This document shows, piece by piece, positions 22,713-30,867 of a stretch of 38,837 bases of DNA. The stretch is from a bacterium (lineage in GTDB: Bacteria; B130-G9): NCBI GenBank assembly GCA_035527515.1, contig DATLAJ010000023.1, positions 1 through 38,837 of the forward strand. Reading direction: 5' to 3'. Every line of letters begins with the position of its first letter. Positions within the stretch are counted from its first letter, which is position 1. Both the position numbers and the translations under genes were made by a program. The notes under the pieces are model-generated. The model did not search any database. It saw nothing but the letters and a program-made list of their open reading frames with translations, and was not told the origin of the DNA.

Positions 22713-25427
22713 TTATTCAATGATTTGTATGTTCTCCTGCGGGAGGGCGAGCCGGTAGCCGACTCCATACTTGGCGACGAGGAGGTCCTTGACCTCTTGT
22801 TCAGAGATGGCTGTTGAGCGTTTCGCAGCTTCCACGAAGGCTTTCTTCAGCCTCGTCTTGTGGTCGCTGATCTGCTTCTCGTAGGGATAGGAATCGGGGT
22901 GGCTCTGTCCCCAGAGCGCCTGGTATATGATCTCCTTGTGGACGAAATTGGGCGCGTGTCTTGCGAGCACCAGAAGGAGATTGAAGCACTTGCGCGTAAG
23001 CGTTATCTCGGTGCCCCTGAAGGTTACGGACAGGTTCCGGGTATCGATGATCAGACCGTGCGTGCTCGCCCGGCGCATCTGATCGCTCGAGGCAGCCACG
23101 CGGGGACGTTCAACGGACGATGCGGAGCCTTTCGTGGCAGGTTTCGGCGACTTCAGGTGCAGCGCTGAGGCGAGGTTTTTGGCCGTGTGATGCCCGATTA
23201 GCTCCGATAGCCGCTCGAACGACGCTGCCCTGATTTTTTGGACTGACGTTATGCCGCCGTCAACGAGCTTTCTGGCAATGGCACGCGTGCAATGAGCCGT
23301 GATATGTTCATAAAGTGGTATTGCGTCGTCGAGGAGCCCAAACTTAAGCCGCTTGGCCAGCGAAGAGAAGTCCTCGAGGGCCGTGGCCGGCCAGTTAAGA
23401 AGCCTGCATATTCCAAGCAGCGATTCGCAGAGCCAGGCGTCGGTCTCGCCCACATTTTGGACCAACCCTGGCCACGCCTGGTAGAACTTCTGCTCGATCT
23501 CGCCGAGTGGGACCTCGCTGATCCAGTCCAGCAAGATGAGTGCTCGTTTGATGGCTCGCGTTTGCTCGAAGGATGGCCTCTTCTCTTGGTCGATGAGCTT
23601 GCCGACGATGGGTCTTTCAAGGACGCCTTCGAGGGTTGCGGCATCTCTCAACCAGTGCAGGTAGCGGTCATCTTGCCATTCGGAGCGGGCGAGCGGGACG
23701 TGAACGGACTGTGCGTCCTTTGTCTGAGCAAGAAGAAGGAGTGCCTCAAGTGGGGACAGTTTTGAGCCTCGGTTCTTACTAGCCCATTCTGAGAGCGTGG
23801 CCCCGGTCTCGGCGAGGATGCACGACTTGGCGACGAGGTGGCCGAGCTCCGATGCGGCGAGAGAGCCGCGGTCGGCCTGGGTCAGCAGTCGATTTGCCAG
23901 CAGGCACTCTAGGGAGTCGTGGAGGACGTTTTGGAATCTGTTCCTGGCTGCATGCGGCGTTGGCGTCTGTTCCTTTGCCCAGAGATTCCGACCCGTGAAC
24001 GTCTTTAGCAGAAACTCAACCAGCTCCTGCTCAGTGCCGGCGATGTGCGAGGCGCAGAGGTTCAGGACGATGTCCTCAAGCGGCATCTTGGCGAGAGTCG
24101 GCGTTGCCTCCTCAAAGCCGCCGTTGATGTAGATGTCCTTTAGCCTCTTCTCCTCGAATTCCGACGAAGTGATCAGGATGGACCGCCCAAAGTCAGGCTC
24201 AAGCGAGAGCCTGCCGGCCCGGCCGCCGAGGTTCTCGTATTCGCCCTTGCTGATATCGATGAGGTGCATTTGCTGGAACTCTTTGGAGAACTGCCAGCGC
24301 TTGTGGTCGATTATGACGTTCTTGGCGGGAAGGTTGATGCCCATGCCGAGGGTTGTTGTGGAGAAAATCGCCCTGATCTCGCCTCTTCTGAAGCCGTTCT
24401 CAATTGCCCGCCGCTGGGCGTAGCCCAAGTCCGCGTTGTGGAAGGCCACGCCGCTTGATAGAAGCGAGGTAAGCACTTCCGTCGAGGGCGAGGCCTCCGC
24501 AAGGTCCACAAGCTCGGCAAGCGCTGCCTCGGCAGGCGGCAGCATGGTGTGTTTGGCAAACATCCTGGCCATTTCTACGGTGCTGGTCTTGTCCCGCAAG
24601 AAGACGATGCACTGCTCATCGCGGCCGACAAGCTGCTCAACGAGGCTGAGTGCAGCATGCCCCATCGACCCGGAGAAGGTGACCTCGAAGCGCTCCTGTC
24701 CCTGAGTGCCCGCGTTGTGCAACACGTAGTAGAACGTGCCGTTGCAGAAGACGCCCTTGCGCAGCTCCACCGGGCGCATGTTATCCTGAAGCAGCCTCGC
24801 CCCGATCCAGTCGCGTATGCTCTCCGACTTCGCGAGAACCGCCGACAGCCCGATGATCTGCGTCCTCTTCGCGAACGCCAACACCTTTGACAGGAGAAGC
24901 TCGAGCCGCGGCCCGCGCGATGCGTCCGTCAACATCTGCATCTCATCGATGATGATAACGCCAATGTCAGCAAGCAGCGTCGGCTTCGAGATCAGAAGTG
25001 AGTCCATCTTCTCAAAGACAATGATCGCGATGTCGAAATCGCCCCTCTCGATCGCCCGGTCGTGCTCCTTTCTGTCGCGCGATGACACGGCGATCTTGAG
25101 GCCCAAGGCGCTGTAACGCTTGTGGAATTGCTCGAATTTCTCCTCGGCGAGGGACTTGAGCGGCAGGAGGTAGAAGGCTCGTCTGTTCTTTCTTGCGGCC
25201 GCCACCGCTGCCATCTCTCCGACGAACGTCTTGCCGGACGACGTGGGCGCAAAGATGAGCAAGTTCTGGCCAGAAAACAGGTCGAATTCGGCAACCGCTC
25301 GCGACTGAATCGGCAGCAGCCGCGGGAACGCCTCGCGCCACACTTTCAGGACTGCGTCATCCACTCCGTAGGCGGACAGCAAGGAAGTGTCTATCCCCGA
25401 CAGGCTGCCGGGCGAGCTATTTCCCAT
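22713..25427 (-). CDS. Ski2-like superfamily 2 helicase fused to an OmpR/PhoB-type winged helix
   Basis: The 904-residue protein has a helicase core with Walker A APTSSGKT (60-67), IIIDEMQML (DExQ box at 161-164), GLSA (motif III), TTTLGMGINLPA (motif V, ~357-368) and GGRAGR (motif VI, ~401-406), as in Ski2/Hel308 helicases. A degraded-winged-helix and helical region follows, with an HhH-like stretch (VDGGITSVQKIRAASFERL, near 735-770). After a polar linker, residues ~797-895 form an OmpR/PhoB-type winged helix: LSVTFRGTEITLTRKCFNLL, KEIIYQALWG and AKYGVGYRL. No receiver domain is present. The ATP-driven helicase may be directed to DNA by the winged helix (inference). The function is unknown: repair, regulation or defence are open. 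A truncated second copy of its 3' end lies at 21868. Confidence 0.85.
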   Translation of the reverse strand: MGNSSPGSLSGIDTSLLSAYGVDDAVLKVWREAFPRLLPIQSRAVAEFDLFSGQNLLIFAPTSSGKTFVGEMAAVAAARKNRRAFYLLPLKSLAEEKFEQFHKRYSALGLKIAVSSRDRKEHDRAIERGDFDIAIIVFEKMDSLLISKPTLLADIGVIIIDEMQMLTDASRGPRLELLLSKVLAFAKRTQIIGLSAVLAKSESIRDWIGARLLQDNMRPVELRKGVFCNGTFYYVLHNAGTQGQERFEVTFSGSMGHAALSLVEQLVGRDEQCIVFLRDKTSTVEMARMFAKHTMLPPAEAALAELVDLAEASPSTEVLTSLLSSGVAFHNADLGYAQRRAIENGFRRGEIRAIFSTTTLGMGINLPAKNVIIDHKRWQFSKEFQQMHLIDISKGEYENLGGRAGRLSLEPDFGRSILITSSEFEEKRLKDIYINGGFEEATPTLAKMPLEDIVLNLCASHIAGTEQELVEFLLKTFTGRNLWAKEQTPTPHAARNRFQNVLHDSLECLLANRLLTQADRGSLAASELGHLVAKSCILAETGATLSEWASKNRGSKLSPLEALLLLAQTKDAQSVHVPLARSEWQDDRYLHWLRDAATLEGVLERPIVGKLIDQEKRPSFEQTRAIKRALILLDWISEVPLGEIEQKFYQAWPGLVQNVGETDAWLCESLLGICRLLNWPATALEDFSSLAKRLKFGLLDDAIPLYEHITAHCTRAIARKLVDGGITSVQKIRAASFERLSELIGHHTAKNLASALHLKSPKPATKGSASSVERPRVAASSDQMRRASTHGLIIDTRNLSVTFRGTEITLTRKCFNLLLVLARHAPNFVHKEIIYQALWGQSHPDSYPYEKQISDHKTRLKKAFVEAAKRSTAISEQEVKDLLVAKYGVGYRLALPQENIQIIE

Positions 25428-25503
25428 GTCGCCCGTCTTGTTTCACATCATTGGAAGCATGAATTATGAACGCAACTGTCCACAGATGAGGTTGAATTGA
25501 CGT

Positions 25504-25580
25504 TGTAGGGGCGGTTCACGAACCGCCCAAAAAGAATGTAAATCAAAACATAGAAGGGCGCTTCGTGAAGCGCCCCTACA
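25504..25580. repeat. REP/BIME-like element, copy 3
   Basis: Two strong hairpins, TGTAGGGGCGGTTCACGAAC followed by CGCCC (25504-25528) and GGGCGCTTCGTGAAGCGCCC plus CTACA (25556-25580), are separated by a 27-bp AT-rich linker. Outer ends TGTAGGGGC and GCCCCTACA are inverted. It lies in the 541-bp gene-free stretch 25428-25968 between helicase and lptD; the remainder of that stretch shows no supported gene. Confidence 0.8.
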
Positions 25581-25968
25581 AACCGCGATGTCTGCATGTG
25601 AGCTGCCATGTATCTATCAGCGATGTAAAGCTGCAACAGGGTTCATCCAAACATTTCGTGGACGAGGCCACTCGCTCTCTTCTGCCTCCACGCCTCCGCC
25701 CTTCTGGGCAATCGTCCGACACCATAGGCTTTGGCCGACGGCTGTCTGCTTAATCTGCGGATAACTAGAAGGTGGAGCATCACGGCTGTCAAGCGACAAT
25801 CAATTGAGAAGGAGCTCGCCGAGGCAGAAACGATGAAGGGTTACGTTAAGAAGGCCGTGGAGATACTGGCCACGGCAGATCAGAACACGCTGAAGGGACG
25901 GGATGATCGCGGCTACGGATCGCGATGTCTGCTGGGCGGACGTGTAATCGCCTCGTGGCGGCTGGGCG

Positions 25969-28521
25969 CTACAAGAAGGGGACCTTGCTGCTGCCGACAT
26001 TTTTGAGGGTTATCGATAACGAGAACTGCGTGTCGCGGTGCGTTGCCTCCTGCCAAGCGGCGTTTTTGTATTCCCACGCTACCTTTGATTCCTGACCCGC
26101 AAAGAACATGAGCGACCAGCACTGGGAGTGATACACCACGGTGTAGTTGTTCTGGTTGAAGAGGTTGTCAGCAATGTTGTAGTTGACGGTCGTGTTCAGC
26201 TCCCACTTCGGGTGAGGCGCACATCCGAGCTCAGCGGTGAGGTAGCGGGTGTCGGCATAGGAACTATCGTCGTAGCTCGTAACGGTGCTCGGACGGAACA
26301 GGTCGATGCAGCGGTAGCGGAGCGATGCATGCCAGCTTTGTTTATTGTAGTTGGCTGCTAGCGTGTAGTTGGAGATGCGATTTTTGTGCGGATTGTAGTT
26401 GAGTTGGAGGTTAGCATCGAGCGTCTCGGTCGGCCGCATAGTCATTGACGCCATAACGTCGGAGAAGGGGCTATAGTCAATCCGGTATGGGTTGAGCTCG
26501 GCTTTTTTGAGAATCATTGCCTGTCGGAAGTCGTAGCTCTGTCGGAAAGTGAGCTCGAGGAGGTCTCGATATGTGGTCTTGGGCTGCCCATCGTCGCCGG
26601 GTTTCACGATCTTGGCCCTGAGGCGGTTAGTGAGCGAGTATGTCGTGGCGCTTCTTCCCCACAGGCCGGGGGTTATCATGCCGATATAATCCATGCCATC
26701 GTAAGTAAGGTCGTAGTAGCGCCCTGAGCGGTCGCCGGAGAGATCGATGCTGCAAAGCAGCGATTGGTTGACGGCGGGGACATAATCGAAGTTCACAGAG
26801 GGCGTGATGAGGTGTTCCACCTTGTCGATGTTGCCCCAACCTGAGACGGAGAAGATTCTGTGGACAGCGGGCCCGGAACAGCTCAGGCTACAGTCGTATA
26901 TCTCCCTCCTGACGTCATTGCCGTGGCGCACCACTCTCTCGAACGGTCGCTCCTTGTCGAATATGTCTTCGTCCTTGCGGCCGGTCATGAGCTCCGAATT
27001 GTCCGCGATGAACGAGTAGGTCTTGACCTTGCCCAGGCCCTCGACGCCGAGCTCGGACAGGTCAAGCGCCGAATCGATATACCAAGTGGTGCGGAGGCCC
27101 ACGCGGCCTGTGAGCGAAAGCCACCGGCCAATGTTGAAGGGGTAGATGAGTTGGGGATAGACATCGAACCTGTTAGTCGTCCTCTTGATCGGGACCTCGA
27201 CGCCTGTGGCGTAGCTCCAGAAGCCGGACTCCTGAGTGAGGCGGGAGGCCTGAAGCGAGAACTGATAGAACAAAGGCGTGTGGGATATGGGTCGCCTCAT
27301 GCCCATGAAGCTGATCTCGGGCAGCTTTTGCAGGGTGGTGTCTATGTGGGTGTCTTTGTCGAGGCCCTCCACGTGCTTCACGTTCGCTGAAAAGTAGTAT
27401 TGCGACCAGCTCTTGATCAAGGAGACCTCCGAGACGATCTCCTGGGGGCGGTTATAGATGTTCCATATATAATCCTCGCCAAACTGCTTGTCGCTGATGT
27501 AGTTGATGTTCGCCGTCGCCTTGAAGCCCTTGCTGAGGTCTTGGGTGTGCTGCCACTTGAGCCGCCAGCGCTCGGAGGGGTTGTTGAATATGGTGGTGGT
27601 CTCCTCCGGCTCTTCGCCTGGCCTCTTGGAGGCATGGTAGGCGTAGAAGTTGCCGCCCGACGTGGGCGAGAGCACATACCGGAACTCTAGCGACTGCGCG
27701 CAGGTCCCCTCGTCGTAGCACTCCAGTGAAAACGTTGCGTCCGTGTTCTCTGTCGTCGCCCAGAAGAACGAGGTCTTCACGAAGTTGCCCAAGAGCGAGC
27801 TGCTACCGACCTCGGGCATCAAGAATCCCGTCGTCCTCGCGGGCGTGATCGGATATATCCAGTAGGGCAGATAGGCCACCGGGAACTTCTTGACCCACAT
27901 CGAGCCGCGGCGCAGGTAGATGTACTTATCGACATGGATGGTCGCACGCTTCATCTTGAAGGACCAATCCGGCACCTCTTGCGAGCAGGACGAAAACGTC
28001 GCGTCATATACTCTATATCTGTCGAGCTTGAAGCGGTCAAGCTCGCGGGCCTTGAGGAAGTATGACGGCTCCAGGTATGCCTCCGCCGAATACACCTTCC
28101 CGAGGCGCGTTCCGAGGTTCATCTCGAGCTTGTCCCCGACGATCCTACTCTTCTGGTACTCAAGGATGATGTTGCCGGTCGCTACGGTCTCCATGGTTTG
28201 CCTGTTGAAGGTTATCTTGTCGGCTCGCAGCCTGATCTCGCCGAAGCGGATATCGACGTCGCCCTCGAGCGTTGCGACGCCCGTTTTGGCGTCATAGTGC
28301 TGGTGGACCGCATAGACCTGGACGGTGTCCTCTTTCTTGACCATTTCCATCAGTTTCTTCTGTGTCTCTTCTGCCGCCGAGAAGATCTTTTCCTGTGCGC
28401 GGGCCTGAGGGCATAGGAACAGGAATGAAACCAGCGTTAGACAAGCGAAAGAGATGTCCCGCGCCCAGCCCAAACGCCCCTTGGGATGGATTAGCCTTGG
28501 GGTTCTAATCTGGCAGCTCAA
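25969..28521 (-). CDS. lptD: LPS-assembly outer-membrane protein LptD
   Basis: LptD is the outer-membrane barrel that, with LptE, inserts LPS into the outer leaflet. The protein has 850 residues with a signal peptide (cleavage after RAQ, ~43), an OstA/LptA-like jellyroll at ~70-145 (GVATLEGDVDIRFGEIRLRA, DKITFNRQ) and C179 in the conserved FSSCSQEVPDWSF segment. PVAYLPYWIYPI (~214-225) is another family hallmark. The rest is a long beta-barrel of alternating aromatic strands ending VPFL. The start is uncertain: TTG at 28521 overlaps accD by 17 bases with no good ribosome site, and a TTG at 28473 would still leave the signal peptide. It is the last gene of the vanZ-rSAM-pncC-MBL-accD-lptD run. 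Its presence shows a diderm envelope. Confidence 0.93.
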   Translation of the reverse strand: MSCQIRTPRLIHPKGRLGWARDISFACLTLVSFLFLCPQARAQEKIFSAAEETQKKLMEMVKKEDTVQVYAVHQHYDAKTGVATLEGDVDIRFGEIRLRADKITFNRQTMETVATGNIILEYQKSRIVGDKLEMNLGTRLGKVYSAEAYLEPSYFLKARELDRFKLDRYRVYDATFSSCSQEVPDWSFKMKRATIHVDKYIYLRRGSMWVKKFPVAYLPYWIYPITPARTTGFLMPEVGSSSLLGNFVKTSFFWATTENTDATFSLECYDEGTCAQSLEFRYVLSPTSGGNFYAYHASKRPGEEPEETTTIFNNPSERWRLKWQHTQDLSKGFKATANINYISDKQFGEDYIWNIYNRPQEIVSEVSLIKSWSQYYFSANVKHVEGLDKDTHIDTTLQKLPEISFMGMRRPISHTPLFYQFSLQASRLTQESGFWSYATGVEVPIKRTTNRFDVYPQLIYPFNIGRWLSLTGRVGLRTTWYIDSALDLSELGVEGLGKVKTYSFIADNSELMTGRKDEDIFDKERPFERVVRHGNDVRREIYDCSLSCSGPAVHRIFSVSGWGNIDKVEHLITPSVNFDYVPAVNQSLLCSIDLSGDRSGRYYDLTYDGMDYIGMITPGLWGRSATTYSLTNRLRAKIVKPGDDGQPKTTYRDLLELTFRQSYDFRQAMILKKAELNPYRIDYSPFSDVMASMTMRPTETLDANLQLNYNPHKNRISNYTLAANYNKQSWHASLRYRCIDLFRPSTVTSYDDSSYADTRYLTAELGCAPHPKWELNTTVNYNIADNLFNQNNYTVVYHSQCWSLMFFAGQESKVAWEYKNAAWQEATHRDTQFSLSITLKNVGSSKVPFL

Positions 28522-29443
28522 TCGTCTGCTTTGGGGTTGCGGGGACTTTTTGTGCGGTCGGAGCGGCCTCTTTCGCTCCTTCGTCGGGACTCACCCTTTG
28601 GTCCGGCGCGAAGAACGTGAGCAAGTCCCCAAGCACTTGTTTGAGGCGTTTGCGTTCCACTACGATGTCGATAAAGCCATGTTCCTGGACGAACTCCGCG
28701 CTCTGGAAGCCTTCCGGGAGCTCCTCGCCGATGGTCTCCTTTATCACGCGTGGCCCCGCGAAGCCGACCAGCGCCTTTGGCTCCGCGACAATTATATCTC
28801 CAAGCATTGCGAAGGAGGCCATGACGCCGGCTGTTGATGGATCGGCCAGAACCGAGATGAAGAGGTTGCCCGTTAGGCCGAACCTTGCCGCTGCCTGGGA
28901 TGTCTTGGCCATTTGCATCAGGGAGAGCATGCCCTCCTGCATCCTTGCACCTCCGGTGCTTGCGATGGTGATCATGGGGATGTTTTTCTTGCCGGCTCGC
29001 TCGAAGCCTCGTGTAACCTTCTCGCCTACGACCGAGCCCATACTGCCCCCCATGAACCTGAAGTCCATCGCTGAGACCATCACCGGCAATCCTCCTATCT
29101 TGCCTCGAGCATTCAGGACGGCATCTGCCATGTTGGTCTTGGCCTGATTTTCCCTGAGCCGGTCCCTGTATTTCTTGCTGTCCACGAACTTCAGTGGGTC
29201 GGTCGGATAAAGCTCCGCGTCAACCTCGGTGTATTCACCGTTGTCAAAGATGAGGTGGCAGCGTTCCGTGGCGGTGAGCTTGAAGTGGTAGTTGCACTTG
29301 GGGCAGACCTTGAGGTTATCTTGAACCTCTCGCCTATAAACGATCTCGCCGCAGCCGGGGCACTTGAGCCACATCCCATCGGGCATCTCGATCTTCGTGC
29401 CCTGGGCTGGCCTTTGGATGCCCTTTCGTTTCTTAAACCACAT
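28505..29443 (-). CDS. accD: Acetyl-CoA carboxylase carboxyltransferase beta subunit AccD
   Basis: AccD, with AccA, transfers CO2 from carboxybiotin to acetyl-CoA to give malonyl-CoA, the first step of fatty acid synthesis. The 312-residue protein has the N-terminal zinc finger formed by C28, C31, C47 and C50 (CPGC...CPKC). The crotonase-like core includes AMDFRFMGGSMGSVVGEK, TIASTGGARMQEGMLSLMQM and GFAGPRVIKETIGEELPEGF. The C-terminal ~30 residues are variable. accA is not in the window. AGAGG lies 12 bases before the ATG. The gene sits 59 bp after the MBL gene and overlaps the proposed lptD start, linking lipid precursor and LPS export genes. Confidence 0.96.
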   Translation of the reverse strand: MWFKKRKGIQRPAQGTKIEMPDGMWLKCPGCGEIVYRREVQDNLKVCPKCNYHFKLTATERCHLIFDNGEYTEVDAELYPTDPLKFVDSKKYRDRLRENQAKTNMADAVLNARGKIGGLPVMVSAMDFRFMGGSMGSVVGEKVTRGFERAGKKNIPMITIASTGGARMQEGMLSLMQMAKTSQAAARFGLTGNLFISVLADPSTAGVMASFAMLGDIIVAEPKALVGFAGPRVIKETIGEELPEGFQSAEFVQEHGFIDIVVERKRLKQVLGDLLTFFAPDQRVSPDEGAKEAAPTAQKVPATPKQTIELPD

Positions 29444-29502
29444 GACCGATAAACACCTCTACGCCGCTCACGTTCCCGTATCGCACCTTGCATGGCCCCT
29501 TG

Positions 29503-30261
29503 TCAGAACTCAATGACCTCGCCCTGTTCAAGTAGTGCTACGTCCCCACCGAGCGCAGCAGCCTCCCTCGCAATCCGCTCCACGTAACCGGGCTTCATGT
29601 GGAACAATCGTATAGGAACATCCTTCCCAACCAACGAGACAAGACCCTCAAGCTGCTCCGGGACGAGATGACCGGTCTTGCTGGCCAACTCCCTCAACTT
29701 GTTGGGGAAGGATGCCTCGATGAGCACGAGCTTTAGGTTCTCGGTTTCGCGAGCGCGTTGGATGATGGGGCCGATCTCTCGCGTATCGGCGGAGTAGAGC
29801 ATAGCGTTTCTGCCCTCAGAGATGACGAAGCCAACCGTCGGAACGCTGTGTTCGACGCTGAAGGGGGTTACGACGAGCTCGCCGACCCTCTTGGGCTCCC
29901 CGGGCCTGAGGGTCTCAATCACCGCCACCGAACTTCCAGTCCGCTTGATGGCCGTGAAGTCAGGCCACATGGTGCCGTTGAGGAGATGGCGCTGAATTGC
30001 GTCGGCGGTCTCCAAAGTCGCTATGATCCTAAGAGGCGCCTTGGCGTCAGCAAAGATGTTGTCCGTCAAGAAAGCGAGGCTGGCGCAGTGATCGAGATGC
30101 GAGTGGCTGATTACCGCGGCGTCGATGCGCCTTTGCGCCTCGAGGGGAAGCGACTCAGCGGCCGAGCCAGCATCCAGGAGGATGTGGTCGTTGACGAGAA
30201 AGCCGGTTACCCTATGATATTGAGTAACGCCTCCATAGCAGCCCAACACGCGCAGCTTCAT
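29503..30261 (-). CDS. Metallo-beta-lactamase-fold hydrolase, class II cyclic-nucleotide phosphodiesterase-like
   Basis: The 252-residue protein has the metal-binding motif HSHLDHCAS, matching the H-x-H-L-D-H of class II cNMP phosphodiesterases, preceded by HILLDAGSAAESL. Further metal ligands are plausible in FSVEHSVPTVGF, YSADTREIGPI and the late histidine in FHMKPGY. Family members hydrolyse cyclic nucleotides or other phosphodiesters; the substrate here is not known. GGAGG lies seven bases before the ATG. It is inside the minus-strand envelope/lipid operon, 102 bp after the pncC-like gene and 59 bp before accD. Confidence 0.8.
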   Translation of the reverse strand: MKLRVLGCYGGVTQYHRVTGFLVNDHILLDAGSAAESLPLEAQRRIDAAVISHSHLDHCASLAFLTDNIFADAKAPLRIIATLETADAIQRHLLNGTMWPDFTAIKRTGSSVAVIETLRPGEPKRVGELVVTPFSVEHSVPTVGFVISEGRNAMLYSADTREIGPIIQRARETENLKLVLIEASFPNKLRELASKTGHLVPEQLEGLVSLVGKDVPIRLFHMKPGYVERIAREAAALGGDVALLEQGEVIEF

Positions 30262-30363
30262 GGTTTATCCTCCGCTATCTTCAAAGCAGCGGCAACGCCC
30301 GACATCGCCTACCCATCTTTTGCCTTTCTGTGCAACCAGCTGACGCCCCCAGTCGATGCAATC

Positions 30364-30867
30364 CTACTTGAGGACAGCGTAGCGAATCAAGCACAGCGCG
30401 TCGATGGCGGCAGATAGCTTCGTCCCGACGCGGTCTGAGTGGTAGTGGAACCGATGCGCCACGGTCGCCGTCTTGGTCGCCGTGGCTATAAACACTGTGC
30501 CCACTTCTAGCTTCTCTGTCCCCGTCGCCGGGCCCGCAAGCCCCGTCGTGCCCAAACCCACGTCAGAGCCGCACAACTGCATCACTCGCTCGGCCATCCT
30601 TTTTGCCACCTCGGGGCTGACCACGCTGTGCCGCTGAATGAGCTCGCGAGGCACACCGAGCACGTTCACCTTTGCCTCAACGCCATAGACGCAGAGGCCA
30701 GCCAGGAAAAACCGTGAACTGCCGGGCACATTCGTCAACGAGTGTGCAATCAGGCCGCCGGTGCATGACTCAGCAACCGCCAGCGTGAGTTGCCTCGAAA
30801 CGAAGAGCTGCGCTATCTCCTCGGCCAAACGAGCAATCTCAAGCTCAAGCTTTGCCCGGTCAGACAC
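30364..30867 (-). CDS. pncC: CinA C-terminal domain protein, probable nicotinamide-nucleotide amidohydrolase PncC
   Basis: PncC deamidates nicotinamide mononucleotide to nicotinate mononucleotide in pyridine-nucleotide recycling. The 167-residue stand-alone CinA-C domain shows LAVAESCTGGLIAHSLTNVPGSS, FLAGLCVYGVEAKVNVLGV (with the conserved Y-x-x-x-x-K) and GLGTTGLAGP, all typical. The N-terminal MoCo-binding half of CinA is absent. A GTG at 30867 has GGAGG about seven bases upstream and overlaps the previous gene by eight bases. The TTG at 30882 would place that site inside the coding region, so the shorter start is preferred. Confidence 0.85.
   Translation of the reverse strand: MSDRAKLELEIARLAEEIAQLFVSRQLTLAVAESCTGGLIAHSLTNVPGSSRFFLAGLCVYGVEAKVNVLGVPRELIQRHSVVSPEVAKRMAERVMQLCGSDVGLGTTGLAGPATGTEKLEVGTVFIATATKTATVAHRFHYHSDRVGTKLSAAIDALCLIRYAVLK

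Noticed and set aside
25731-26006. 91-codon plus-strand open frame with a helical-looking middle (EKELAEAETMKGYVKKAVEI)
   Set aside because: It has no ribosome site, a poor start and an end running antisense into lptD. It could be a gene remnant, but nothing supports a real product.
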